Shown in pieces: positions 1-7,747 of a stretch of DNA of 47,349 bases; the stretch's first letter is position 1; each line of letters starts with the position of its first letter. The notes under the pieces were generated by a model. The model was not told the DNA's origin. It saw only the letters and a program-made list of their open reading frames with translations, and made no database searches. Source of the stretch: a virus; IMG/VR virus record IMGVR_UViG_3300005253_000595, positions 1 to 47,349 of that record; one strand, given 5' to 3'. The position numbers and the translations under genes are program-made.

Positions 1-251
1 TTGGAGATATAGTAAAGGGAGTTGAGTTGACAGTTGGTGAAAATCCTAGATATAGGCAAGGGAGAGTTAAGGCTGAAAAGGAAAGGAAAGCACTTATAGA
101 ACGTGTGATAAGAAATTCAATTGATATAACTAGCAAGGTTACAGGTGCACCAGTTTATTCAACATTGAGAACGCTGGAAATAATTTCTAATACAGTAGGG
201 CTAGTTGATAAGGATGAAGATATTAAACACTATAGAAAAAGGAGATATTAA
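1..251 (+). CDS. C-terminal part of an unidentified, probably large phage protein (5' end outside window)
   Basis: The reading frame is open to the first base of the window, so only the last ~83 codons are seen. A TTG at 27 is available, but no good ribosome-binding site precedes it, which argues for a C-terminal fragment. The visible part is charged and helical, with a TGAPVYSTLRTLE stretch and a very basic end (HYRKRRY). It lies just upstream of small late genes, as the large internal virion or polyvalent proteins often do. It shows no clear similarity to the end of the 1265-residue protein at 42122-45919. Function not recognised. Confidence 0.6.
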   Translation, partial: GDIVKGVELTVGENPRYRQGRVKAEKERKALIERVIRNSIDITSKVTGAPVYSTLRTLEIISNTVGLVDKDEDIKHYRKRRY

Positions 252-252
252 A

Positions 253-378
253 ATGAGTAAATGGACAGATGAAGCATGGGAAATAAAGAAGACGTGGAAT
301 GAAAAAAGTTGGTGGCAGAGATTTATAACAGTTGTAACATTTGGGATTAAAACATATTTAAAAAGGAAAGGAGTTTAA
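253..378 (+). CDS. Small hypothetical protein (41 aa)
   Basis: ATG preceded by AAAAGGAGATATTAAA, a strong ribosome-binding site, directly after the preceding stop. The product is 41 residues, rich in Trp, Lys and Arg (starts MSKWTDEAWEIKKTW). Its second half (RFITVVTFGIKTYLKRKGV) is a short amphipathic or weakly membrane-associated segment ending in basic residues. The next gene begins one base after its stop. The signal for translation is good; the function is unknown. Confidence 0.6.
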   Translation: MSKWTDEAWEIKKTWNEKSWWQRFITVVTFGIKTYLKRKGV

Positions 379-379
379 C

Positions 380-610
380 ATGAGTTTGAAGATACCTGAA
401 AATGTAGCAAATGTAACTTTGAGTGACACAACTGTTCTTGCACCAGCAGGGATATTGTTCATTGGTGGTGCTGGTGATTTAAAATTATCAGGGGCACAAT
501 CTGGTGTAGCTACTTTTAAGAACTTAGCTGCTGGTAAATTTCTTAACATAAGAGCTGGACTAGCTTGGTCAACTGGTTCTTCTGTAACAGATGTTGTAAG
601 GTGCTGGTAA
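380..610 (+). CDS. Small phage protein of the 'VTxSDTT' type (76 aa), copy 1
   Basis: 76 residues with a good ribosome-binding site (AAAGGAGTTTAACATG). The sequence has NVANVTLSDTTVL, then LFIGGAGDLKL, and ends SVTDVVRCW. The same pattern, with conserved SDTT, VG/GGAG and TDIV blocks, forms the C-terminal two thirds of the product of 32437-32772. Its first 27 residues are nearly repeated at the start of the fibre gene at 45921. From memory, small proteins with this pattern are common in phage virion gene clusters, usually without assigned function. A compact beta-rich virion component is likely (inference). Confidence 0.65.
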   Translation: MSLKIPENVANVTLSDTTVLAPAGILFIGGAGDLKLSGAQSGVATFKNLAAGKFLNIRAGLAWSTGSSVTDVVRCW

Positions 611-1002
611 TGAAGATAACTACACCACTCATATTAAAGTTTCTTGATAAAGCAAAAGACGGTAAATGGTTTGAATTATATGAAGAATTTGAATTTTACA
701 TTGATTGGACTAAAACTCATAGACAAACGTTTACAGTCCCAAAAAGTTTTAAAACTGACTTTGCAAGTATACCAAAAGTGTTTAGAGTTATATTGTCTAC
801 AGTTGGTAAGCATGGGAAAGCAGCAGTTCTTCACGACTATCTTTGTGAATATGGGTACTTATCTAGAAAAAAAGCTGATTTAGTGCTTTTAGAAGCAATG
901 AGAGTTTTAGGTGTTGGTTACATAAAAAGAACCATTATGTATCGTGCTGTAAGAATTTATTCAATTGTTTCAAGAGCAAAAGCAGGGTACAAAAATGTAT
1001 AA
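610..1002 (+). CDS. DUF1353 family protein
   Basis: 130 residues. The start chosen is the ATG at 610, overlapping the previous stop as TAATG; an upstream ATG at 565 lies inside the previous gene. Typical DUF1353 features are present: FTVPKSFKTDFASIPKVFR near residues 45-63, then KAAVLHDYLCEYGYLSRKKAD with the conserved His-Asp pair. The family is common in tailed phages, often close to lysis genes, and its biochemical role is not settled. Here it precedes a single-span membrane protein, matching that context. Confidence 0.8.
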   Translation: MKITTPLILKFLDKAKDGKWFELYEEFEFYIDWTKTHRQTFTVPKSFKTDFASIPKVFRVILSTVGKHGKAAVLHDYLCEYGYLSRKKADLVLLEAMRVLGVGYIKRTIMYRAVRIYSIVSRAKAGYKNV

Positions 1003-1417
1003 CGGAGAAGAAAAACGCAAACATGCTAACACCGCTTTGAGGATTCTCATTAATGTACAAGAACAAACACATGCCTGTGTCAAAAGTTTGACAAGAGATG
1101 TGTCTAGGAATAGTGCGCTTACAATTGCTAATGGTGTGAAGTTGGATACTGCAATTAAATACAATGAGGAATGTGATAAAAGGTTGACAGGTGTAGAACT
1201 CTGGAAAGCTGGGCATGTCGGTGAAGGTAAAGGTAGAGATAAACTATCGTCTAGTATAGGCACCAAAATAACTCTCTACAGTGTAATAGGAACACTTATC
1301 ATCGCTGCTCTAGCTTTCTATTTCACTTCCGTAAAACCTACAATGGACAAAGCTGTAGGTGTTTACGAAAAAGTAAGTGTTATAGAACAGTCATATCAAG
1401 ATTTCTTAAAGAATTAA
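995..1417 (+). CDS. Single-span membrane protein, possible lysis-associated (holin-like) protein
   Basis: 140 residues from the ATG at 995, overlapping the preceding stop by 8 bases. About the first 95 residues are soluble and charged. One transmembrane segment (ITLYSVIGTLIIAALAFYF) follows near residues 98-116, then a short tail that may be helical. Position after DUF1353 at the end of the late transcript suggests a lysis or membrane role, but no known holin or spanin family is recognised. The last bases overlap the convergent nuclease gene by 38 bp. Confidence 0.6.
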   Translation: MYNGEEKRKHANTALRILINVQEQTHACVKSLTRDVSRNSALTIANGVKLDTAIKYNEECDKRLTGVELWKAGHVGEGKGRDKLSSSIGTKITLYSVIGTLIIAALAFYFTSVKPTMDKAVGVYEKVSVIEQSYQDFLKN

Positions 1418-1760
1418 GTGGGTGGGATGGCATATTTTGCAAATCACCTCTTGTAAAAATGTGCTTCTGGACTTTCCACCCACTTTTCAACTCACGCCAG
1501 CCAACTAGCCACAGTTCCCCAGCTTCCGCCCACTTTAAAGCGAAGGGCGATGCTTTAATCTTTTTTATATGAGGTGACCAATCTGCACCGCAAACTTGTA
1601 TACCAATAATCCTTTTGTTGTGTAGTGCAACAACATCAATGATACCAAACAAATCCTTTCGTCTTTTGCTGAAAGCATTGTAAGATTCTACAATGTCATA
1701 CTTCATGTTTTGCTCTCTTAACCATGCAAGTGTTCTTTGCATTGGTGTTATTTTAGCCAT
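1380..1760 (-). CDS. VRR-NUC / Holliday-junction-resolvase-like PD-(D/E)XK nuclease
   Basis: 126 residues. The order of motifs matches the small nucleases found in phage replication modules: an N-terminal TPMQRTLAWLREQ helix, SKRRKDLFGIIDVVAL (Asp42) and RIIGIQVCGADW, where the strand carries Q-x-C instead of the textbook E-x-K. It probably cleaves branched or flap DNA during replication and recombination. It is the last gene of the leftward operon and overlaps the small membrane gene upstream by 13 bp. The changed third catalytic position is common in this subgroup as I remember it, so activity cannot be excluded. Confidence 0.75.
   Translation of the reverse strand: MAKITPMQRTLAWLREQNMKYDIVESYNAFSKRRKDLFGIIDVVALHNKRIIGIQVCGADWSPHIKKIKASPFALKWAEAGELWLVGWRELKSGWKVQKHIFTRGDLQNMPSHPLNSLRNLDMTVL
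1416..1488 (+). terminator. Possible terminator or stem at the convergent gene ends
   Basis: A perfect 10-bp inverted repeat (AAGTGGGTGG at 1416-1425 and CCACCCACTT at 1476-1485) starts at the stop codon of the rightward gene and is followed by TT. The 50-base loop is larger than in a classic intrinsic terminator, and the whole element lies inside the coding sequence of the convergent leftward gene. It could end rightward late transcription or form a long-range stem. Confidence 0.4.
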
Positions 1761-1852
1761 TCTCTTATTCCTTTAATAAAAGTTACTATTACAAGTAATG
1801 AAGCTACTAGCAATAAAACACTTCCAATTTCATCAAAAAAAGTTATGTCCAT
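1748..1852 (-). CDS. 34-aa single-span membrane microprotein
   Basis: ATG at 1852 preceded by AGAGGTATAA, inside the end of the upstream HNH gene, and stop overlapping the nuclease start (ATGGCTAAAATAA). The product starts MDITFFDEIG, continues with a ~19-residue hydrophobic helix (VLLLVASLLVIVTFI) and ends in a basic KGIREWLK. The tight overlaps on both sides and the N-out/C-in charge pattern support a real gene. Function unknown; a small holin-like or host-membrane effector is conceivable. Confidence 0.6.
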   Translation of the reverse strand: MDITFFDEIGSVLLLVASLLVIVTFIKGIREWLK

Positions 1853-2192
1853 TTATACCTCTTAAAAGTCTCTCAAAATCATCAGGGTCTAAGAATGACT
1901 TAGCAACATTGTATCCCCAAATAACAACTTGTGTGTTCTTATAAGTGTACCCTTTCCTACTGTCAATTCTATCTAGTGATGGTGAAAAGGGATTAGCATT
2001 GTAGTGAGGTTTAGGTTTATTATAACTAAAATGAATCCCTGTTACTTCACAAAAACCTATTATAAGTCTCCTTTTTACCCATCCCTTTGTAATTTGAAAG
2101 CTGGGTTTGTTCCTACTCTTTGCCCTGTTCCATAGTTTCGCTGCTCTTAGCTCAATAAAATTATCCCTACCTAACTTAATTTTTGTCGTCAT
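1833..2192 (-). CDS. HNH-type endonuclease without zinc finger
   Basis: 119 residues. The C-terminal half carries NPFSPSLDRIDSRKGYTYKN followed by TQVVIWGYNVAKS, the same signature as the HNH genes at 29461 and 34680 (SPSLDRID, SPSIDRIS). CEVTGIHF occupies the place of the CPVF/CPVY segment. It lacks the N-terminal CxxC...CxxC finger of those two. Probably a free-standing homing endonuclease or a domesticated relative. It overlaps both neighbours, so it is well fitted into the operon. Confidence 0.7.
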   Translation of the reverse strand: MTTKIKLGRDNFIELRAAKLWNRAKSRNKPSFQITKGWVKRRLIIGFCEVTGIHFSYNKPKPHYNANPFSPSLDRIDSRKGYTYKNTQVVIWGYNVAKSFLDPDDFERLLRGINGHNFF

Positions 2193-2577
2193 AGTGTTTC
2201 CTCCATTTTTTCAGGTTGTCTTTTTCTTCTACGCTTTGCTCTATTTTCCATTTCTTTGCAAAGTCCCCTCTGTCTGGAATATCCTCAGATGATATAGACG
2301 CTTGACATTTTTTATTCATACACTTCGCTTTCATGAACCCATCCTGCCTGAAGAAAAATCTCATCTCTCCATGACATTTAGGATTCGGACAGGGAATTTC
2401 CTTGCTTTCTGGTTTATAGTCTACCCACAACAAAATACTTGGGTCTTTAATATTGATTGAGATCATGTCAGTAAGACACACATAGAAACTGTCAGTAGGA
2501 TACATTACCTTCTTGAAAGGTTGTAAACACAGAGGGCAGTCTGGATGCTTTTCTCCTTTAATATGAATGTTAACCAT
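2176..2577 (-). CDS. Zinc-ribbon protein
   Basis: 133 residues with three paired-cysteine sites: CPLC near residue 14, CPNPKC near 63 and CMNKKC near 86, consistent with one or two zinc ribbons. The C-terminus is charged. No catalytic motif is seen. Small zinc-ribbon proteins are frequent in early phage regions as nucleic-acid or host-factor binders. It overlaps the HNH gene downstream and the basic small protein upstream, so it is translationally coupled. Confidence 0.65.
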   Translation of the reverse strand: MVNIHIKGEKHPDCPLCLQPFKKVMYPTDSFYVCLTDMISINIKDPSILLWVDYKPESKEIPCPNPKCHGEMRFFFRQDGFMKAKCMNKKCQASISSEDIPDRGDFAKKWKIEQSVEEKDNLKKWRKHYDDKN

Positions 2578-2737
2578 TTCTATTTCTCCTCCTCAAAAGT
2601 TTAGCAACCTTGTTAGCTGCCCTTCCTTTACGTTTCTTTGATAAGTTTCTTCTGAGGTTCTCCTTACCTCTATTCGTTGTCTTCCTTACCCACCTTATCA
2701 TCTTTACCATTGCTTTTAGTTGGTCGAATTTTTGCAT
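2570..2737 (-). CDS. Small very basic protein (55 aa)
   Basis: ATG at 2737 after AAGGAGAAACA, a good ribosome-binding site inside the end of the upstream gene; the stop overlaps the zinc-ribbon gene start by 8 bases (ATGGTTAA). About 22 of the 55 residues are Arg or Lys, including NLRRNLSKKRKGRAANK and AKLLRRRNRNG near the C-terminus. Such charge suggests nucleic-acid binding. No family recognised. Confidence 0.6.
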   Translation of the reverse strand: MQKFDQLKAMVKMIRWVRKTTNRGKENLRRNLSKKRKGRAANKVAKLLRRRNRNG

Positions 2738-3024
2738 TGTTTCTCCTTAAAAACTGTTCTTTTATAAGCCTTGAAGATTGCCTTAAGAATTTCTTTTTCA
2801 TCTTCCTTTTTATAAGGGAGAGTTATAATCCAATGTTTAAACTTTGAGTAAATTCCATCAGGTTTAACACCATAATAAAAACCCACTCTAACAACTGAAA
2901 TCATATGGTCATCTAATGGGTCATATGGTAAAACAAATTGTGTTCCAATTAACACAGTTAATTTTTTAAGAAAACAAAGACGTTTCCAAAAATACCATTT
3001 TAATTTTCTTTTAAATTTTTGCAT
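2716..3024 (-). CDS. Hypothetical protein (102 aa)
   Basis: Starts MQKFKRKLKWYFWKRLCFLKK with a basic, aromatic N-terminus that may sit on membrane or RNA. The middle (VVRVGFYYGVKPDGIYSKF) and the end (IITLPYKKEDEKEILKAIF) look like a small alpha/beta fold. Ends overlap the neighbouring genes by about 20 bases. No family recognised. Confidence 0.5.
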   Translation of the reverse strand: MQKFKRKLKWYFWKRLCFLKKLTVLIGTQFVLPYDPLDDHMISVVRVGFYYGVKPDGIYSKFKHWIITLPYKKEDEKEILKAIFKAYKRTVFKEKQCKNSTN

Positions 3025-3290
3025 TGACCTTTCCTTTCATCATATTTTTTAATGTCAGTTCTTGTTGGCGAGGGTTTAGAAGTACCACCTGTATACACTT
3101 TCCGTTGTATTGTAATGCAAACATTTTTCCCATTAACACTAAACGAGCTTTTGTGTAATTGCTTCTGAAGAATGTGAAACAATACATCTGCCATTTCACA
3201 AAATTCATCTACAAAATCGTTAAGGTTTTCTTCTGCTGCATTTTGAAAAAAAGTTTTTCCACCAAATTGTGTATATTTTTCATAATTCAT
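3000..3290 (-). CDS. Hypothetical protein (96 aa)
   Basis: Mixed helical N-terminus (LNDFVDEFCEMADVLFHILQK) followed by a strand-rich part (FSVNGKNVCITIQRKVYTGG). The start overlaps the upstream stop by 4 bases and the end overlaps the next gene by 25 bases, as expected within this operon. An alternative reading frame at 3011-3208 is contained in it and has weaker context. No function recognised. Confidence 0.5.
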   Translation of the reverse strand: MNYEKYTQFGGKTFFQNAAEENLNDFVDEFCEMADVLFHILQKQLHKSSFSVNGKNVCITIQRKVYTGGTSKPSPTRTDIKKYDERKGQCKNLKEN

Positions 3291-3865
3291 TTGTCTTCCC
3301 CTTTCGTATACAACTTTAAAATTTTATCAAGTTTTAAATTTCTTCTGATCTCTCTTTCTAATGCTAAACCATTTGCAACCTTTGAAATTCCCATCTTGTC
3401 AAGCTGCTTCCATAATACCTGCTTGTCACTATTTATATACTCATTCAAACCATCAAAGCTCCTATAGTAATCATAAAACATATCATCACTTCCGCTACCA
3501 TAATGAAACCACAAAACAGAAGTAACCCATCCTCTCAATCCTATTTTCATGCTAAAAGATTTTATGTAATCAATCCACTCTTGAGGTGTCCTCATATTAC
3601 AAATTAAATCATTCTTAGCATCGTTGATATATGTCTTAAGGTGTTTTCTCATTATGATAGGCACAGGGATGGGTAGCCTCCACATTCTTAATGTACGTTT
3701 CTTACCACTGATAATGGCTTGAATTTTTGTTGTCGTTACAATGTCTACCTCTATCTTTTGTTTAGCCATATTTGTCTCCATATTCTCTAAAGATTTTTCT
3801 GTTACAAAATATTCTTTCATGTTAACAGACACAAATTTTATGCCCTCTGCCTCTTGTCTAGCCAT
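3287..3865 (-). CDS. Hypothetical protein (192 aa)
   Basis: Start ATG at 3865 after GAAGGTGAGGGT. Contains KQKIEVDIVTTTKIQAIISG near residues 35-55, then LPIPVPIIMRKHLKTYINDA, and a C-terminal half rich in Trp and Tyr. The last residues are charged (LKLDKILKLYTKGEDK). It overlaps both neighbours. No catalytic motif or known domain is evident. Confidence 0.5.
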   Translation of the reverse strand: MARQEAEGIKFVSVNMKEYFVTEKSLENMETNMAKQKIEVDIVTTTKIQAIISGKKRTLRMWRLPIPVPIIMRKHLKTYINDAKNDLICNMRTPQEWIDYIKSFSMKIGLRGWVTSVLWFHYGSGSDDMFYDYYRSFDGLNEYINSDKQVLWKQLDKMGISKVANGLALEREIRRNLKLDKILKLYTKGEDK

Positions 3866-4095
3866 ACCCTCACCTTCCTTCTTAAGATTTCGATTGTTGA
3901 TAACTCAATTTGATTATACCACCACCTTCTTCTATAATCTTGACCATAAGTAATTCTTTTCCATCCAACAATAGCTCTCCCACTATCATGAAACACCGAC
4001 CAATCTTTTAATTCAGAACGTATTAATGCTGCCTTTATAAAAATTTGTTTTTGATACTCTTTAATCCATTCTGAATTGATTTCTATTTTACTCAT
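3838..4095 (-). CDS. Hypothetical protein (85 aa)
   Basis: Small helical, basic protein (IKEYQKQIFIKAALIRSELK and LRRKVRVWLDKRQRA). Start overlaps the upstream zinc-ribbon stop by 4 bases and the end overlaps the next gene by 28 bases. No family recognised. Confidence 0.5.
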   Translation of the reverse strand: MSKIEINSEWIKEYQKQIFIKAALIRSELKDWSVFHDSGRAIVGWKRITYGQDYRRRWWYNQIELSTIEILRRKVRVWLDKRQRA

Positions 4096-4307
4096 TTAAA
4101 TATCAACCTTCCTTTCGTTCTCCAAAACATCCATTGTGGGTAATCTCTAACAAACTTAACTGAGTGTTGTGAGTGACGAACAATGGCATCTCTACTATTC
4201 ATACCACAGTGAGGACATACTCCATGACTATTTAACACTTCATCCCAAGTTAATTCTTTTTGGCAATTATCTGCCCAACATTTATACATAACTCTCCATT
4301 TACTCAT
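4092..4307 (-). CDS. Small zinc-ribbon protein (71 aa)
   Basis: CWADNC near residue 10 and CPHC near residue 32 form a probable four-cysteine zinc ribbon; His and basic residues follow. The start overlaps the stop of the DNA polymerase gene by 4 bases, so it is coupled to polymerase translation. Possibly a DNA- or polymerase-associated factor, by position only. Confidence 0.55.
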   Translation of the reverse strand: MSKWRVMYKCWADNCQKELTWDEVLNSHGVCPHCGMNSRDAIVRHSQHSVKFVRDYPQWMFWRTKGRLIFK

Positions 4308-6259
4308 TTTAAAAACCTTTTATTTTTCCAACCTTCAACCTTTAATGGACAGTCACCCATCCATGCTGGTTTTTGAGATAATATTGTTTCATAGTGTTTT
4401 ACTGATTTTTGATTAACTGGCACTTCTGTAAGTATCTCATCATGCACAGTCAACAGAGTTTTGTAACCGAACTCCTCACCAGTGAACATTCCATACACCA
4501 CCACATCTCTAGCTGTCCCCTGAACAATGTTCTCAACAAACACACCGCCCCATGTGCGCTGACGTTCATAACAACCACGTTGAGACACCCAGCCCATGTG
4601 AGTTATTACGTGTCCTTCAAGTCTTGGTTGATGATATGCAAGCATACGCTTGGATGGTAGCTGAATGTAAAGGAAGTCTTGGTGTGTAAATATATTCAAC
4701 ACGCCAACCTTGACAACCTTCTTTGTTCTGATAGCATCAACAACAGCATTTTCTATAATCTTCCAATAAGCTACAACTGCTGGATGCTCATTTCTATATG
4801 TTCTGACAGCCCTTTTAGCAATTTCAATCGGAACAGTTACGTTGTGTTTCCTGCATGTTGCTATGAACCTCTCACCATTAAGTCCCATACCAAAACCACA
4901 ACCCAATTCTGTTTGCTTCCCAACAAACCTCTGCATCTTATTTACACTCTCTAATTCAACACCAAAAATCTTAGTAGCCATAATCTTGTAAGGGTCTTTG
5001 TCTTGTCTGTAATAATCAAGTCCTTTTTTATCACCAGCAAACCAAAGGAGTATTCTCGCTTCAATTGCGTTCCAGTCAGCCCCAATAAACTCATGTCCCT
5101 CTCTCGCTATCAACATACCTCTGATACATTGTGATAGTGTTTGTAGCACGTTTGGAAACATAGATTGAAATGAACCTAAATTATCATTTCTAAGTAATTC
5201 TATTGCACTATCTATGTTTTCTTGTGTCACTCTCGGAAGGTTATGAAGCTGCGCCCTCTGTCCTGTCCACCTTCCAGTTGCAGCACCATGATAAATTAGG
5301 GCATCATAAAGAACACCATCATCACCTGTAGACTCTTTGAACGCTGTATATTTTGCTATACTGGTTTTACCTAACTCCTGTCTTATCTTCAACACTTTTC
5401 TAATCTTGTCTGGAAGCTCTCCATTCAATGCTTCGTTAACTGTCTCTTTTGTAAAGTCTTTAAGCTCTACTCCCTCACCCTTTATCCACGTTAACACTCG
5501 CTGTCTCCTAGATAGCCCATCAAGGAATCCATCTGATAACTTAACGACTTTTTGTTCCTCTAGTTTTTTGTATTCCTCAACTAATTTAATAGCAGAGTCT
5601 ACTGCTTGCGTATCAATTCTAATGCCTCTCAAGTTAACCTCTTGGTCAAGGTGAAACACCTTTTGCTCACTAGGTGAAAGATCACGCATGGTATTATCAG
5701 CAATACGTTCAATTTCAACATCAGCTATACAATATTTATGTAACTTGGCAAAGTCTTCTGGTGATTCGTGCCATAGAGCAAAGACAGTACCATTTTCAAC
5801 TTCGTTCTTAGTTGGCTTTCTAGGCTTACACATCTTCAACATTACAGCATAGCCTTCTTTGTCTTTTTTAACTGGTAAATTCAAGGCGACTGCAAGAGCA
5901 TCAAGTCCTCTTGGCAAAGCTAACGCTGAAGCCATAGCTGCTGTACAACGCCACATGTGTTTGGGTATCACAGGATAACCAAATCTCGGGACAAGTATGT
6001 TATGCCAAATAAGGTACTCGAACATAGCACTGTGAGCAATGTAAAGTGGTCTTTTATCAATATACCTATCAAAAGCCATTTCCTGTTGTTGTAAATAAGG
6101 AATACATAATTGTTCTTTGGTCATCAGCTTAACAGGTTCATTATTAATTCCATAAGCCATACACTGAACCTCAGTAGATGGGTGACGTGAGTAAACCCAC
6201 GCCCCCACCTTCTTGATGTTAAGTTCTGACCTTGTTTCAAAATCTAAATGGATTTTCAT
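4304..6259 (-). CDS. polA-like: Family A DNA polymerase with 3'-5' exonuclease domain
   Basis: 651 residues. Exonuclease motifs: LDFETRS with Asp6 and Glu8; AHSAMFEYLIW near 75-85; YCIADVEIE with Asp180. Polymerase motif A is GADWNAIEARILLWFAGD with Asp395; motif B is KMQRFVGKQTELGCGFGMGL near 441-460; motif C is LLTVHDEIL with His606, Asp607 and Glu608. It synthesises phage DNA in the cytoplasm. No 5'-3' exonuclease domain is present, as usual for phage polymerases. It sits next to the DUF2815, DUF2800, VRR-NUC and SNF2 genes, a well-known phage replication set. Confidence 0.95.
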   Translation of the reverse strand: MKIHLDFETRSELNIKKVGAWVYSRHPSTEVQCMAYGINNEPVKLMTKEQLCIPYLQQQEMAFDRYIDKRPLYIAHSAMFEYLIWHNILVPRFGYPVIPKHMWRCTAAMASALALPRGLDALAVALNLPVKKDKEGYAVMLKMCKPRKPTKNEVENGTVFALWHESPEDFAKLHKYCIADVEIERIADNTMRDLSPSEQKVFHLDQEVNLRGIRIDTQAVDSAIKLVEEYKKLEEQKVVKLSDGFLDGLSRRQRVLTWIKGEGVELKDFTKETVNEALNGELPDKIRKVLKIRQELGKTSIAKYTAFKESTGDDGVLYDALIYHGAATGRWTGQRAQLHNLPRVTQENIDSAIELLRNDNLGSFQSMFPNVLQTLSQCIRGMLIAREGHEFIGADWNAIEARILLWFAGDKKGLDYYRQDKDPYKIMATKIFGVELESVNKMQRFVGKQTELGCGFGMGLNGERFIATCRKHNVTVPIEIAKRAVRTYRNEHPAVVAYWKIIENAVVDAIRTKKVVKVGVLNIFTHQDFLYIQLPSKRMLAYHQPRLEGHVITHMGWVSQRGCYERQRTWGGVFVENIVQGTARDVVVYGMFTGEEFGYKTLLTVHDEILTEVPVNQKSVKHYETILSQKPAWMGDCPLKVEGWKNKRFLK

Positions 6260-6268
6260 AAGGTCTCC

Positions 6269-6934
6269 TTATATTTGATCGAGTAATTTAGGTTGTACTT
6301 TATTTCCTGTTTCAACTCCACCAGCCACAAACAGTGCTTCCTTATTAGTGTCAAGTAGTTCGCTTGTAATCGGTTCAAAATCCTCTGCTGCATCTGCAAA
6401 CGCTGAGAATGGTTTACCATCTTTAACCTTCTGGAGAGCAAGGAATCCTATTGACACTCCCTGACCACCAACATTGTCCCACAGATAGGCATTGACACTT
6501 GCCTTGCAATAACAACCAGCATAAATCTCACTTGGGTCTATAATCTCTTGTGGTTTAATACCTTTATCTGCATTACCACCGTCAACCACAGGTCTCTTGT
6601 AATCACTAGCAGCGTTGACAACCTTTGAATCTACAAAACCCTCATAAGGTTCACTTGTCTTCTTGGAAAGACTCAAATTCCCATCCTTAAATGGAAGGTA
6701 AAAACCTGTTGGTGGTTGTGTACCAACACCATATTTCTTCTCAATTAAATCCTTAACTAAAAGTCGTAGAGGTTTAAGTTCGGTGTCCCACAACCCATTA
6801 GGATATAACATAGTTATCCTGAACTTGAAAGCCCCTCTGCCTTGAATCTGTGATGCTTTTTCAACTGCTGGAAATGCTAACCTGAAAACAGGTGTTGTAA
6901 TTCTACTCTCACTTACTAAAGTTTTTCCCATCAT
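6269..6934 (-). CDS. DUF2815 family ssDNA-binding protein
   Basis: 221 residues. An N-terminal RITTPVFRLAFPAVEKA is followed by strand-rich segments, the GCYCKASVNAYLWDNVGGQG motif near 145-160 and an acidic C-terminal third, as in DUF2815 (functional counterpart of T7 gp2.5). It should coat single-stranded DNA and the acidic region may recruit replication partners. It lies directly between the polymerase and exonuclease genes. The frame at 6256-6441 is a shadow of this gene. Confidence 0.85.
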   Translation of the reverse strand: MMGKTLVSESRITTPVFRLAFPAVEKASQIQGRGAFKFRITMLYPNGLWDTELKPLRLLVKDLIEKKYGVGTQPPTGFYLPFKDGNLSLSKKTSEPYEGFVDSKVVNAASDYKRPVVDGGNADKGIKPQEIIDPSEIYAGCYCKASVNAYLWDNVGGQGVSIGFLALQKVKDGKPFSAFADAAEDFEPITSELLDTNKEALFVAGGVETGNKVQPKLLDQI

Positions 6935-6940
6935 AATCTC

Positions 6941-7747
6941 CTAACTAAAATCGTTAATAGCTTGCGATACAGAATAAGTCGTGTTCTGTCTCCACGTTTG
7001 TTTCTCTGCTATCTCACATATCAAGATAGCTGGACAAAATTTACACCACGACCCTGCCTTTAACTGTAAGACAGGTTTTTTAGTTGCTAAAATTTTTCCT
7101 GTTAACTCATGTTTAAAATCCATCAATTCCTGAATCGTGTATGTACATGATCTTATATTACCATCTTTGTGTTTCTTTCTAGGTTGAACAATAACTATCT
7201 CAATTTCCTCAACCTCTTTTTTAAGATGGTTAAAACCATTTCCTTGTAATGCTCCAATCGCATAGTAAAGCAACTGTTTGTTATCCTTTACTTCTACAGC
7301 TACCCCCTTTCCATGTTTATAATCTATAACAAATAACTTCTTTAAATTAGGTAAAAACACATAAGCATCATTCACACCATACGCTTCTTCATCAACGTCA
7401 TACAGATGAAATTCTTTTTCAAATCCCCACACAGCACTAGCATTAAAACTGAGAATAACCCTAACAAAGTCAAGATAATCTTGCACAGCGTCAGCCATAT
7501 CCTGAGACACCTTGACCAATTCATCTTCCACCTCTATAACTGACCCCACATATCCATCTGCTACATCACTGGTTCTGAAACAAACTTCTGCTAACAAATG
7601 CGCTGCTGTTCCTTCCATAGCAAATTTACTGGTGTCCTTCACTTTCCCCTCACGTTTAGCCTTCTCAGAAAGGGCAACGCACCCCTCACACTCCCAAAAT
7701 CTATGTGCTCCAGAAGCACCAATTTTACTATGATTAATTACTTCCAT
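6941..7747 (-). CDS. DUF2800 / Cas4-RecB-like PD-(D/E)XK exonuclease
   Basis: 268 residues. Motifs in order: EGTAAHLLAE with His50, YGVNDAYVF with Asp127, and FVIDYKHGKG with Asp142 and Lys144. Cys20/Cys23 near the N-terminus and Cys235, Cys238 and Cys244 near the C-terminus could hold an iron-sulphur cluster of the Cas4/AddB type. A Q-x3-Y motif (KQLLYYA) follows the core. Likely a processive or recombination exonuclease working with the DUF2815 protein. Confidence 0.85.
   Translation of the reverse strand: MEVINHSKIGASGAHRFWECEGCVALSEKAKREGKVKDTSKFAMEGTAAHLLAEVCFRTSDVADGYVGSVIEVEDELVKVSQDMADAVQDYLDFVRVILSFNASAVWGFEKEFHLYDVDEEAYGVNDAYVFLPNLKKLFVIDYKHGKGVAVEVKDNKQLLYYAIGALQGNGFNHLKKEVEEIEIVIVQPRKKHKDGNIRSCTYTIQELMDFKHELTGKILATKKPVLQLKAGSWCKFCPAILICEIAEKQTWRQNTTYSVSQAINDFS

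Noticed and set aside
6256-6441. 61-codon leftward frame inside the DUF2815 gene
   Set aside because: It is contained in the well-supported ssDNA-binding protein gene in another frame and has no ribosome-binding site.
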